A stretch of DNA of 64,000 nt. Origin: Candidatus Kapaibacterium sp. (GTDB lineage: Bacteria > Bacteroidota > Ignavibacteria > Kapaibacteriales > NICIL-2). The position numbers and the translations under genes are program-made. The DNA is taken from positions 124,001 through 188,000 of the forward strand of contig BPHK01000001.1 in the NCBI GenBank assembly GCA_026003495.1, given 5' to 3'. The notes under the pieces were generated by a model that made no database searches, was not told the origin of the DNA, and saw only the letters and a list, made by a program, of their open reading frames with translations. Shown piece after piece: positions 1 to 7,858 of this stretch (position 1 is its first letter; every line of letters starts with the position of its first letter).

Positions 1-1
1 C

Positions 2-1150
2 TACGCAACCGCAACGAACGAGCGAACGCACGAGATCCTTCGTACTGGCTTCGATCGCTCCCCAATGTTCACGGGGCTAATCAAAGGGAAAGGACCGCGT
101 TATTGCCCCTCGATCGAAGACAAAATCGCACGCTTTACCGAGCGCGCGTCCCATCCAATCGTCCTCGAACCAGAAGGATTGGACACCAATTCATTCTACG
201 TCAACGGATTTTCGACGAGCTTACCTGCAGACGTCCAAGAAGCAGCACTCCGCACAATCCCAGGTCTTGAGCATGCACAGATTATCCGCTACGGCTATGC
301 TGTCGAGTACGACTTTTTCTACCCTTACCAACTTCACCACACGCTGGAGACAAAGGCAATCCGAGGGCTTTACTTCGCTGGACAAATCAACGGTACTTCC
401 GGCTACGAGGAAGCAGCCGCCCAAGGGATTGTTGCGGGGATCAATGCTGCACTTGCCCTTCGTGGCGAGGGTGAGTTCCGCCTCCTGCGCTCAGAAGCCT
501 ACATCGGCGTGCTCATTGATGACCTCATCAACAAAAGCAGCGACGAACCCTACCGCATCTTTACGTCGCTTGCAGAATACAGGCTTCTTTTGCGACAGGA
601 TAATGCCTATGAACGCTTAGCCGACTACGGATTCCGCCTTGGACTACTCGACCACGCAACATATGAGCGTATCCTCCACGAGCGCCAAGCAAAGAGCACG
701 TTCCTCCGTTGGTGCCAAGAGACAAAACTTTCCCCAACTTCCGCCAACCCACTCCTGGAGCAGCACGAAGAATCGCCCGTCCACGAATCGGTCACCGTAG
801 CACAGATAGCTCTCCGCCCAACGCTCGATCTCGAACATATCCTCGCTTGGTACAGTGCCCTTCCTAACACCTCTCCTATACCACCTACTACCGCCTCGAT
901 CATCGAGCAAGTCGGGATCGAACTTAAGTACGCCGGCTACATCGAGCGACAGCGTCGTGAAGTGGAACTGCTTCAGCAGAACGAACACCGAACCATCCCA
1001 CCGAATTTTGACTACAACGCAATTCCTTCCCTCTCGAAGGAAGCACGAGAAAAACTCACACGTATTCGCCCTGCTACACTCGGCCAAGCAACTCGAATAC
1101 CTGGAGTCTCTGCAGCAGATAGCGCAATTTTAGCTCTCTACGTGCGCTAA
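2..1150 (+). CDS. mnmG: MnmG (GidA) tRNA uridine-5-carboxymethylaminomethyl modification enzyme, C-terminal part (5' truncated by window)
   Basis: The reading frame is open from base 2, so the gene starts before the window; an internal ATG at 65 is not the start. The visible ~382 residues cover the rear of the FAD domain and the C-terminal helical tail. Recognisable MnmG segments are [10 protein letters not shown], the [10 protein letters not shown] block, [13 protein letters not shown] near the FAD site, and [11 protein letters not shown] in the MnmE/tRNA-binding tail. With MnmE, MnmG installs the carboxymethylaminomethyl group at wobble U34 of tRNAs in the cytoplasm. In many bacteria mnmG lies near the replication origin beside parAB; the parS-like palindrome 9 bases behind the stop fits that. 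Family assignment is very secure. Confidence 0.97.
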   Translation, partial: YATATNERTHEILRTGFDRSPMFTGLIKGKGPRYCPSIEDKIARFTERASHPIVLEPEGLDTNSFYVNGFSTSLPADVQEAALRTIPGLEHAQIIRYGYAVEYDFFYPYQLHHTLETKAIRGLYFAGQINGTSGYEEAAAQGIVAGINAALALRGEGEFRLLRSEAYIGVLIDDLINKSSDEPYRIFTSLAEYRLLLRQDNAYERLADYGFRLGLLDHATYERILHERQAKSTFLRWCQETKLSPTSANPLLEQHEESPVHESVTVAQIALRPTLDLEHILAWYSALPNTSPIPPTTASIIEQVGIELKYAGYIERQRREVELLQQNEHRTIPPNFDYNAIPSLSKEAREKLTRIRPATLGQATRIPGVSAADSAILALYVR

Positions 1151-1158
1151 CGTGCCAG

Positions 1159-1174
1159 AGTTTCACGTGAAACA
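1159..1174. other. parS-like ParB-binding palindrome
   Basis: A perfect 14-bp palindrome GTTTCACGTGAAAC (1160-1173), flanked by A on both sides. It matches the widely conserved parS consensus TGTTTCACGTGAAACA at 15 of 16 positions. It lies 9 bases after the mnmG stop, in non-coding DNA. ParB loads at such sites to organise origin segregation. Proximity to mnmG, an origin-linked gene in many phyla, supports the call. No parA/parB is visible in the window. Confidence 0.75.
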
Positions 1175-1342
1175 TGGAAAACTGCGTATTTTTCAAGGCT
1201 TCAAACAGACATCTTGTCACTGCGGACAATCGAACGTCCTCTATGACACTTTGACAACCACCCGATAGAACCGACCTTTGACCTTTTGTCACCAGTGTAA
1301 TTTTGTGCTTCTTTGTTGTTCCACAATCTTCGCTGACGCCTT

Positions 1343-2254
1343 ATGCAACGAATCGCCATTGCTGGTGCAGGGGGAAAGATTGCCTCTGCAGTCATCGAGC
1401 ACTATCGGCAGCAATCTCGCATTGCGCTCCTCCTTGTTTCCTCAAAAGAGCTATCCGTGCAAACGGAAGGTGCGCTCGTTGAAATCGCGCATATCCCACC
1501 CCAGGATTTCGACGGCTATAAGACTGCACTGAAGGAGTTCAAACCGAACGCCATCATCAACACAATCGGCTACACCGACGTTGACGGATGCGAAACAGAC
1601 CGTGCACTCGCACAGATGCTCAACGTGCGATTTCCAGAAATGCTCGCACGGGTAGCACGGACGTTTGATATTCACCTTGTTCATTACTCGACCGACTACG
1701 TGTTCGATGGAAGTGCTGGCCCGTATGACGAAACGCAGATTCCCAACCCTATCAACTACTACGGCAAAACCAAACTCGCCGGCGAGAATGCCATTCGTTC
1801 TACTGGTTGTGCAGCAACGATTATCCGCACCAATGTGGTGTACGGTTTCGGTGGTACTTCCAAGAGCGACTTTGTCGAATGGGTCATTCGATCAGTAACT
1901 GCGAACATTCCAATCCGCGCCGCGGTGGATCAGTTTTCGAATCCGACGTACTCGGGCGATCTTGCACTCGCGACAGCGAAGTTCGTAGAGCGACGTCGAA
2001 GCGGTCTTTACCACATAGGCGGGGCTGATTATTGTAGCCGCTACGATTTTGCACGTGCCATTGCACGCGCGTTCGACCTTCGTCCCGACCTGATTGAGCC
2101 GGTAACTACCCAGCAGCTCGAGCAAAAAGCACCGCGTCCCTTACGCGCAGGATTGATCTCCCTCCTTGCGGAAGCAGAGTTGGGTTTTCGGTTTTCAGGC
2201 ATTGACGAAGGACTTATTGCATACCGCCGAACAATTGAATCAAGCCTCCGGTGA
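1343..2254 (+). CDS. RmlD-like NAD(P)-dependent dTDP-4-dehydrorhamnose reductase family protein
   Basis: 303-residue extended short-chain dehydrogenase/reductase, the usual RmlD length. The N-terminus holds a Rossmann glycine motif (GAGGKIAS, residues ~7-14). Further on are the STDYVFDG strand and the YYGKTKLAGE segment with the catalytic Tyr-x-x-x-Lys. RmlD-type enzymes perform the last step of dTDP-L-rhamnose synthesis, but the family also contains other nucleotide-sugar or S-adenosylmethionine-related (MAT2B-like) reductases. No rmlA/B/C lies nearby, so the substrate is open. The ATG at 1343 has no obvious Shine-Dalgarno. The gene stands alone behind the parS-like site. Confidence 0.8.
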   Translation: MQRIAIAGAGGKIASAVIEHYRQQSRIALLLVSSKELSVQTEGALVEIAHIPPQDFDGYKTALKEFKPNAIINTIGYTDVDGCETDRALAQMLNVRFPEMLARVARTFDIHLVHYSTDYVFDGSAGPYDETQIPNPINYYGKTKLAGENAIRSTGCAATIIRTNVVYGFGGTSKSDFVEWVIRSVTANIPIRAAVDQFSNPTYSGDLALATAKFVERRRSGLYHIGGADYCSRYDFARAIARAFDLRPDLIEPVTTQQLEQKAPRPLRAGLISLLAEAELGFRFSGIDEGLIAYRRTIESSLR

Positions 2255-2667
2255 GCAGCCTTACAGCAGAGGTGCGTTCAAACTTTTGCACAAAGAACAC
2301 TTGAGTGGCTGTGGAAAAGTGGAAAACAACCGTTCGTTTAGCCTTCATTCCTAGCAATGATGCGGCAGAGAGCCTGATGTGCATCCAATGTCCGGTGTTG
2401 AAATCCGGTGGAAATCGCGCCATAGTTTTCGACAGTAGGGTGGATAAATTCCGTGGGTTCATGCCGGGGCGGGAATAAACCGACACGTTGTGCACATGGT
2501 GGGGGCGATTTTTCTCCTCACCTGTTGAAAGAAATGGGGAAAGCAAGAAAAAGTCAGGCGGCAGTCAGGCGATCCATAGCCACACGCAAGGGAAAACTTC
2601 ACTTTGGCTGGAAGGAGGATGTTTGGCGGGAGTGGCTAATTTTGTAGGACTATCGCAGCACCGACTG
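2255..2667. other. Gene-poor stretch with one candidate basic small ORF
   Basis: About 410 bases without a convincing long gene. A 37-codon ORF on + at 2534-2647 (MGKARKSQAAVRRS start, lysine/arginine-rich N-terminal half, tryptophan-rich end) could be a leader or small basic protein, but I recognise no family. A strong Shine-Dalgarno-like AAGGAGG at 2612-2618 lies inside that ORF and precedes an in-frame TTG (2623) of the enoyl-CoA hydratase gene. No RNA gene or repeat was seen. Confidence 0.3.
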
Positions 2668-3444
2668 ATGGACACACTGCAACTTGAGCGTAGGGATGGA
2701 GGAATCGCCACCATCCGACTCAATCGTCCGGAAAAGCGCAATGCCCTCTCGCCCCAAATGCTCGTTGAGCTTGAGCGAGCATTTGAGCAGCTCTGCGGGG
2801 ATGACCAAGTCCGAGTCATTGTGCTCGAAGGAAACGGCCGCGCGTTTTGCGCCGGTGCCGACTTGGAATATCTCCAGGCGATGAGCCGGTATTCTGCACT
2901 CGAGAACCTGAGCGATTCGCTCATCCTCGAGCGAACGTTCCGAACGATTTATCGCTGTCCGAAGGCGACAGTTGCGAAAGTCCATGGACCGGCAATTGCT
3001 GGAGGCTGCGGGCTTGCGACGATCTGCGATTTCATCGTTGCGTCCCGGCAGAAAGCGCTCTTTGGCTATTCTGAAGTGCGGATTGGCTTCATTCCGGCGA
3101 TTGTTGGTGCGTACTTGCTCCGCAAGGTTGGCGATGCAATTGCGCGACGGTTGCTGCTCAGTGCAGAACTCATCAGTGCGGACGAAGCTCACCGGATTGG
3201 GTTGGTCTCCCACGTCGTAGAGCACGACCAGCTCGATAGTGCTACTGCTGAGTTAGCGGAAAAACTTGCTGCCAACAGCGCAAGCTCGATCGCCTTGACA
3301 AAGCGCTTGCTCGACGGCATGCACGGGATGGACCTCGATGGTGCGCTTGCCTATGCTGCGGCACTCAATGTTATTGCGCGTGACACGGACGACTGTCGCC
3401 AGCGCGTCGCAGAATTCCTCCAACAATCGAAAGGTTCGCAATGA
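2668..3444 (+). CDS. Enoyl-CoA hydratase/isomerase (crotonase) family protein
   Basis: 258 residues from the ATG at 2668, a normal crotonase length. The sequence starts with the family-typical IRLNRPEKRNALS. It then shows the first oxyanion-hole segment FCAGADLEYL, the second (IAGGCGLA, CoA/oxyanion loop) and the FGYSEVRIGFIPA region that carries the catalytic acid in hydratases. It likely hydrates or isomerises an acyl-CoA in the cytoplasm (fatty-acid or amino-acid degradation); the exact substrate cannot be read. Start choice is uncertain: AAGGAGG at 2612-2618 sits 4 bases before an in-frame TTG at 2623, which would add 15 residues, while the ATG at 2668 has no Shine-Dalgarno but matches family alignments. 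Its stop overlaps the next start (ATGA at 3441). Confidence 0.9.
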   Translation: MDTLQLERRDGGIATIRLNRPEKRNALSPQMLVELERAFEQLCGDDQVRVIVLEGNGRAFCAGADLEYLQAMSRYSALENLSDSLILERTFRTIYRCPKATVAKVHGPAIAGGCGLATICDFIVASRQKALFGYSEVRIGFIPAIVGAYLLRKVGDAIARRLLLSAELISADEAHRIGLVSHVVEHDQLDSATAELAEKLAANSASSIALTKRLLDGMHGMDLDGALAYAAALNVIARDTDDCRQRVAEFLQQSKGSQ

Positions 3445-4223
3445 ACGCAGCAATACGCAGAGCAACATTCTTGGCAATTGCGCCTGTCGTGCTCCTTGCC
3501 CAGAATGCACTTGTCAACGTCAAAGGCACCGTTCTCGATGAGCGGACAGGAAAGCCGCTGGGTCACGAGATGGATATGGTCATCACCTCCGAAAAAACAG
3601 GGAAAAAATTTGTCGTCAAAGTCAACAGCGCAACCGGAGAATACCTACAGCCGCTCGAATCGGGCCAACGCTATTCGATCGTGTTTTCCAGCTATGCGAT
3701 CTACCGAAAGCACGCGAGCATCGAGATTCCCCCGATGCAGAAGTTCAAGGAGTTGACGTTCAATTTTACTGTGCGCTCGCTACAGGAAGGCGAGCCGCTT
3801 GCAGAAATCCGCGCATTTGCCGCGGGAAGCTCAGTGCTTAGCGCCGAGGCTCGTGGTGCTATCGAGCGCGTTCTCGACCTTCTCAAAGAGAACAGGCAGA
3901 TGCGCATCGTCGTCGAACTGGCTCGCGAGCGCGAGCCAGCACCACCGCCGCCTGTTCAACCGAGGAAGAGTGCCCCAAAGAAATCAACGAAGGGGAAGAA
4001 AGCATCCGCTGAACCTTTGCCACCTCCACCGGTACCACAGCCTCCGGCTGTCAATGAGCAGCTCTATGCAGCACGACTTGAGGTGCTCAAGCAGATGTTT
4101 GCCGATATTCGCGATGCGGAAGTTCGCGTGCAGTATCGAGCAGGTCCTGAGCAAGATGCTACGAGCGCTGCACCGAATCTCCGCATCCTGACCGGGCCTG
4201 TCAAAAGTATCTTCGATGAGTAA
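3441..4223 (+). CDS. Secreted protein with carboxypeptidase-regulatory-like and OmpA-like regions
   Basis: 260 residues with a signal peptide (ATFLAIAPVVLLAQ) and cleavage expected near residue 20. Residues ~25-110 resemble a CarboxypepD_reg/transthyretin-like beta domain (VNVKGTVLDERTGKPLG). Residues ~125-165 (RAFAAGSSVLSAEARGAIERVLDLL) resemble the start of an OmpA C-terminal peptidoglycan-binding domain, interrupted by a low-complexity Pro/Lys-rich linker (~175-205). The arrangement recalls periplasmic OmpA-family proteins of Bacteroidota, but the OmpA-like half is divergent. It overlaps the upstream hydratase stop by 4 bases and the next gene by 1 base, so it is probably co-translated. 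No specific function is claimed. Confidence 0.65.
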   Translation: MNAAIRRATFLAIAPVVLLAQNALVNVKGTVLDERTGKPLGHEMDMVITSEKTGKKFVVKVNSATGEYLQPLESGQRYSIVFSSYAIYRKHASIEIPPMQKFKELTFNFTVRSLQEGEPLAEIRAFAAGSSVLSAEARGAIERVLDLLKENRQMRIVVELAREREPAPPPPVQPRKSAPKKSTKGKKASAEPLPPPPVPQPPAVNEQLYAARLEVLKQMFADIRDAEVRVQYRAGPEQDATSAAPNLRILTGPVKSIFDE

Positions 4224-4870
4224 TGTTTCACGTTCTGGAATCGTTTGCGATGAACTACGTCCTTTTCGCGCTTGTAGCCGTAGGGCTTGTTACCACCGCG
4301 TTTTCGCGTAGCGATGGCGACGTTCCGCCGCCACCGCCAGGAGTCGAACGGCCACAGTATAAGATCACCGTTACCCATAACGGCAAAGCACTTGGCTCGA
4401 TGATCATCGAGCTCTTTCCGGATGTTGCCCCCAAGCACGTAGCCAATTTCGATAGTCTTGTTTCGATTGGCTTCTACAACGGGACGGCCTTCCACCGCGT
4501 CATTCCTGGGTTCATGATTCAGGGTGGTGATCCGAACAGCAAAACCAAACCGCGCGAGCAGTGGGGATTTGGTGATCCATCGCAGAAGCGCATACCGGCT
4601 GAATTCAGCAAGATTGCGCACCGGCGCGGGATCATCTCCGCAGCACGCGCTGCAGATCCAAACAGTGCGACGTCGCAGTTTTTCATCTGCGTTGCCGATG
4701 CGCCGTGGCTCGATGGGCAGTACTCTGTCTTTGGACGTGTGCTCCAAGGGATGGATGTTGCAGACCGTATCGCCGAGGTCGACCGAGACCAACGCGATAA
4801 CCCGATCGATAAAGTGGAGATGAACATCGTCAAACTCAGCGGTAAAGAACGAATCCCAACGAAGAAATAG
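4223..4870 (+). CDS. Cyclophilin-type peptidyl-prolyl cis-trans isomerase, exported
   Basis: 215 residues. An N-terminal hydrophobic stretch (NYVLFALVAVGLVTT) suggests a signal peptide or anchor and so an extracytoplasmic folding role. The cyclophilin fold follows: FHRVIPGFMIQGGDPN carries the catalytic Arg/Phe/Gln, and SQFFICVADAPWLDGQYSVFG carries the substrate groove. It catalyses proline cis-trans isomerisation. The ATG at 4223 overlaps the previous stop (TAATG). An in-frame ATG at 4250, just before the hydrophobic segment, is an alternative start giving a more typical signal peptide. Confidence 0.93.
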   Translation: MFHVLESFAMNYVLFALVAVGLVTTAFSRSDGDVPPPPPGVERPQYKITVTHNGKALGSMIIELFPDVAPKHVANFDSLVSIGFYNGTAFHRVIPGFMIQGGDPNSKTKPREQWGFGDPSQKRIPAEFSKIAHRRGIISAARAADPNSATSQFFICVADAPWLDGQYSVFGRVLQGMDVADRIAEVDRDQRDNPIDKVEMNIVKLSGKERIPTKK

Positions 4871-4887
4871 CCCGGGGCTGATTCTAA

Positions 4888-5466
4888 ATGAACCGCCCTA
4901 CGGTGCGTTGGCGGTTGCTGTTCCTTGTTGGTGCTGTGCTGCTCGACGGCTGCCGCTCAGCGCAGCCGCCCGAGCGAATAACCATCCCAGCAACTATTGC
5001 AGCAGCAACGGTCGAGGCAGAATCCTTCTCTGGAGCAGACGCAGACTACGAAGCCGATGTTGTCGGACCGGATGGGCTGCGGGGAACGCTTACGATTGCG
5101 ATCGAGGAAGGAACAGAGCCTGCGGTGCGCAAGTGGTTTGATGAGCGAGTACAACAACCGTTGGTTGTTGCACGCCTCGAAGCAGGGATCAAGCTTGTCC
5201 TCGGAAAGGAGAGAAAGACTGGGACTCCTCCTCCCAGCATCCCGACGACAAACGTTGAGCATAATCTCGAACGCGGAACGATCAGCATCTCGCCTACCAG
5301 TGGGGAAATGACCATATGGTTGAGCCAACGTCGCGATACTCTGTACGGCGAGCGACCAATCGCGCGCATTCGGAGTGGGATCGAGTACCTCGACGCTCTC
5401 GAGCAGCTTGTTGGTCGTGACGGCATCCTCACCGTCCCGATTGAGCTTCGCTTCCGCCGCCGTTAG
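4888..5466 (+). CDS. Hypothetical lipoprotein
   Basis: 192 residues. The N-terminus is positively charged then hydrophobic, ending in a lipobox (VLLDGC, Cys at ~residue 22), so membrane lipidation is likely. The remainder is acidic to neutral without a family I recognise. It lies 17 bases behind the cyclophilin gene and is probably the last gene of that operon. Its 3' end overlaps the convergent LexA-like gene by 4 bases. Confidence 0.6.
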   Translation: MNRPTVRWRLLFLVGAVLLDGCRSAQPPERITIPATIAAATVEAESFSGADADYEADVVGPDGLRGTLTIAIEEGTEPAVRKWFDERVQQPLVVARLEAGIKLVLGKERKTGTPPPSIPTTNVEHNLERGTISISPTSGEMTIWLSQRRDTLYGERPIARIRSGIEYLDALEQLVGRDGILTVPIELRFRRR

Positions 5467-6104
5467 AGCCGCCGGAGAATGCCGCGTACAATGCCGATGA
5501 TCGCAAGAGGGGTCTTCCCATCATTGCGGAGCGGAGCGATTCCGCGGCGAGAGGACCGGAGCTCAAATGAAGCACCGCTTTCCACATATCGCCGGAGAAA
5601 GGGTTGCTCTCCAGAAAAGCCATAGACGAGCGCACCATTGTTCGGTTGATTGTTCTGCTCGATGATTGCAACATCACCGTGCCGAATTCCTTCCTGCGCC
5701 ATTGTATCGTCCGGAACGAGAGCTGCCACCCATGCCTCGCCGGTCAGGGCAAAGAACTCACTATCAACGCTGATCAAACCGCGAGGTCGCAGAAGAGCAA
5801 CCAATGGGTTCTCTGCTGTACCAGCACCAAGGATCGGTAACGTTTCGCACTTGCGGCTTGGTGGTAGTGGATCTGATGGAGCGGTTGTGGCTTCTTGGAG
5901 GTTGATTGCCCGCGACTTGCCTGGTTGGCGGCGTATGTAGCCTTTTCGTTCCAGAGCGGCGATCATCTCGGCAATACCGTTGAGCGAAGAGACCTTGAGC
6001 GCGGTGCGCATTTCCTCGTAGCTTGGTGGAAAGCCGCGCTCTTGGATGTACCGTTCAATGAACGTCAGCAGCTGGCGTTGTCGCGGCGATAGGCTCGGGC
6101 GCAT
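5463..6104 (-). CDS. LexA-like repressor with degenerate self-cleavage residues
   Basis: 213 residues from the ATG at 6104; a longer frame with TTG at 6161 is less likely. The N-terminal winged helix is well kept (LSPRQRQLLTFIERYIQE, FPPSYEEM, ALERKGYIRR), followed by an S24/LexA-like C-domain. Aligned by eye with E. coli LexA, the cleavage Ala-Gly becomes Ala-Glu in LPILGAGTAENPL, the nucleophile Ser of the SM motif becomes Thr in PDDTM, and the general-base Lys of TVKR becomes Leu in PFLRRY. The protein therefore probably binds DNA but cannot self-cleave by the classic mechanism. Candidate operator motifs lie upstream (6154-6209). It could be a LexA paralogue or a repressor not controlled by RecA. 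Confidence 0.8.
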   Translation of the reverse strand: MRPSLSPRQRQLLTFIERYIQERGFPPSYEEMRTALKVSSLNGIAEMIAALERKGYIRRQPGKSRAINLQEATTAPSDPLPPSRKCETLPILGAGTAENPLVALLRPRGLISVDSEFFALTGEAWVAALVPDDTMAQEGIRHGDVAIIEQNNQPNNGALVYGFSGEQPFLRRYVESGASFELRSSRRGIAPLRNDGKTPLAIIGIVRGILRRL

Positions 6105-6153
6105 CCTTTTCGACAAGCACAAAGGTTCAACCGAGCGAAAAATACGACTTTCC

Positions 6154-6209
6154 TGGAACAATTTTCAGGTTGTTGGAACAAGAACAGGGAGTACTGTATA
6201 AAGCTTCAG
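6154..6209 (-). promoter_or_regulatory. Candidate operator region of the LexA-like gene
   Basis: Two direct copies of TGGAACA at 6154-6160 and 6174-6180 are spaced exactly 20 bp (two helical turns). Within them, AACAA and TTGTT form an inverted repeat. Next to them, CTG(N10)CAG at 6194-6209 with TACTGTATA on its left side resembles the proteobacterial LexA box. These lie 50-105 bp upstream of the repressor start. Which motif, if any, is bound is unknown. Confidence 0.4.
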
Positions 6210-6273
6210 GTTTTAGGCAAGTCGAGAAACGTGTGGGGAGGCGGTAAGGGTTGCGATGGTATGAAAATCATGC

Positions 6274-6357
6274 ATAACGGCGTTATACATGTCCCAAACA
6301 TGCGAATTCAGCGCAAAAACGCAATTTTTCGCAGAAATTGAAATTTTTTTGCGTTTT
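6274..6357. promoter_or_regulatory. Palindrome and stem-loop in the lexA-like/mraZ intergenic region
   Basis: ATAACG-G-CGTTAT (6274-6286) is a perfect 6-bp inverted repeat around one base, an operator-like shape. A second inverted repeat, AAAACGCAA (6316-6324) with TTGCGTTTT (6349-6357), could form a stem-loop in the leader of the mraZ operon. No gene ends here, so it is not a terminator for a visible gene. Roles are not known. Confidence 0.35.
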
Positions 6358-6402
6358 CCTCTTGCGCAAGCAGACTTCTGCACGTGTTTTGCACTTGCGC
6401 GG

Positions 6403-6417
6403 TGGGAGAAAGTGGGA
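6403..6417 (+). promoter_or_regulatory. MraZ operator-like TGGGA direct repeats
   Basis: TGGGA at 6403-6407 and again at 6413-6417 are separated by exactly 5 bases. This matches the TGGGN-N5-TGGGN pattern described for MraZ binding upstream of the division cluster. It lies about 85 bp before the proposed mraZ start, which suggests autoregulation. A third copy is not evident, although some species have three. Confidence 0.65.
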
Positions 6418-6500
6418 GATAGGCATCCCCTTTCACCGCTGCGCAGGTGACGGTGACCGGTGCCGTCGCCGAGTGTTGCACCGATGCGCTTGTCCCGACC

Positions 6501-6941
6501 GTGAGTGGGTTCAAAGGTCAGGAAACCTATTCGGTTGACGCCAAGGGGCGGGTGAACATCCCCGCCAAGATGCGTCGTGTCCTTGCGCCCGAGGCGCAGG
6601 ATACGTTCGTGCTCACGCGCGGGACCGATCGCTGTATCGTCGCCTACCCACTCAATGAGTGGCGGCGCTACGAGGAGCGCTTTGCGCAGCTCAACCAGTA
6701 CGATGAGAAGCAGCGGTTCTTTCTCCGCATGATTCTCTCGTGGTGTGAAGAAGTCGAGCTCGATCCACAGCAGCGGATTGCGATTCCGCGCCGTCTGCTG
6801 GAGTTCGCCGGCATCGAAGGGAAGGTGACAATCGTCGGGATGATGGACCATCTCGAGTTGTGGAATCCCGATGAATTTGTGCGCTACCTCGAAAGCTTCG
6901 GCGACAGTTACGAGCAGGTTGCCTCTGCCGTGATGAAGTGA
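6501..6941 (+). CDS. mraZ: Transcriptional regulator MraZ
   Basis: 146 residues from a GTG at 6501, the normal MraZ length; an in-frame GTG at 6447 would add 18 residues that do not look like MraZ. Two AbrB-like half domains are visible. The first has FKGQETYSVDAKGRVNIPAKMRR and the second VELDPQQRIAIPRRLLEFAG, each carrying the family D-x-x-x-R-hydrophobic-x-hydrophobic-P signature. MraZ represses the dcw (division and cell wall) operon and binds TGGGN repeats, which are present at 6403-6417. It is followed by rsmH as in most bacteria. Confidence 0.95.
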   Translation: MSGFKGQETYSVDAKGRVNIPAKMRRVLAPEAQDTFVLTRGTDRCIVAYPLNEWRRYEERFAQLNQYDEKQRFFLRMILSWCEEVELDPQQRIAIPRRLLEFAGIEGKVTIVGMMDHLELWNPDEFVRYLESFGDSYEQVASAVMK

Positions 6942-6958
6942 CCGGGGGGAAGCTTCCC

Positions 6959-7858
6959 ATGGCAGAGCATCTCTACCACGAGCCCGTGATGGTGCGGGAA
7001 ACTCTGACGCTGCTCTTGACCGATCCCGACGGGATCTACCTCGATGGCACACTCGGTGGCGGCGGACATGCAGCAGCAATCCTCAGTGGATTGCGGGAAG
7101 GCAAACTCATTGGTTTTGACCGCGACCCAGACGCCATCGCCGCGTGTCGGGGGGCATTCGGCGAGGAATTGGCGCGCGGGGAACGGTCACGCGTGGAATT
7201 GGTCCACGGCTCATATGTGCTGGCATGCAGCAGGGAGGATCTTCGTGGGCGGGTGCAAGGAATCCTGCTCGATCTGGGCGTTTCCTCGCACCAGCTCGAC
7301 GAGCCGTCGCGAGGATTCAGCTATCGCTTCGATGCGCCGCTCGACCTGCGCTTCGGTGGCGATGCTGCAAGTGAACCATCGGCAGCGGAGCTTCTGGCCT
7401 CGCTCGACGAACGGGAAATTGCCGACATCCTGTACCGCTTCGGCGAAGAACGCTCCAGCCGCCGTATTGCGCGCGCGATCGTTGCTGCCCGGCGGCACGC
7501 GCCGATCCGTACGACTGGACAACTTCGTGCGATTGTCGAGCGGTGTGTTCATCCGCGGCAGCGCACCGATGCGCTCAGCCGGGTCTTTCAGGCGCTCCGA
7601 ATCGCTGTCAATCGTGAGTTGGATGAGCTAGAAAGGTTCTTGAGTTGCGTTCCCTCTTTGCTTTGCCGGGGTGGACGCATTGTGGTTATCACGTACCATT
7701 CACTCGAGGATAGGATCGTCAAGGCAGCGTTTCGCCAGCACGCTGCTGACGGACGGTTGCAGATATTGACGCGCAAACCGCTCCGCCCCCAGCCGGAAGA
7801 AATCGAACGCAACCGTCGGAGCCGCTCTGCCAAGCTCCGTGCAGCAGAGCGGGTTTAA
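6959..7858 (+). CDS. rsmH: 16S rRNA (cytosine(1402)-N4)-methyltransferase RsmH
   Basis: 299 residues from the ATG at 6959, which has a purine-rich GGGGGAAG upstream; a GTG at 6938 overlapping the mraZ stop is the alternative. Motifs include YHEPVMVRE, the SAM-binding YLDGTLGGGGHA, LLDLGVSSHQLD, and C-terminal TYHSLEDRIVK. It methylates C1402 of 16S rRNA in the decoding centre. In most genomes ftsL, ftsI and the mur genes follow. Here the stop (7856-7858) overlaps by 3 bases the stop of the oppositely oriented defence gene, so the division cluster ends after two genes. Confidence 0.96.
   Translation: MAEHLYHEPVMVRETLTLLLTDPDGIYLDGTLGGGGHAAAILSGLREGKLIGFDRDPDAIAACRGAFGEELARGERSRVELVHGSYVLACSREDLRGRVQGILLDLGVSSHQLDEPSRGFSYRFDAPLDLRFGGDAASEPSAAELLASLDEREIADILYRFGEERSSRRIARAIVAARRHAPIRTTGQLRAIVERCVHPRQRTDALSRVFQALRIAVNRELDELERFLSCVPSLLCRGGRIVVITYHSLEDRIVKAAFRQHAADGRLQILTRKPLRPQPEEIERNRRSRSAKLRAAERV

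Noticed and set aside
6213-7079. 288-codon minus-strand frame across mraZ and the rsmH start
   Set aside because: It overlaps two well-supported genes on the other strand, and its translation is arginine/histidine-rich without domains.
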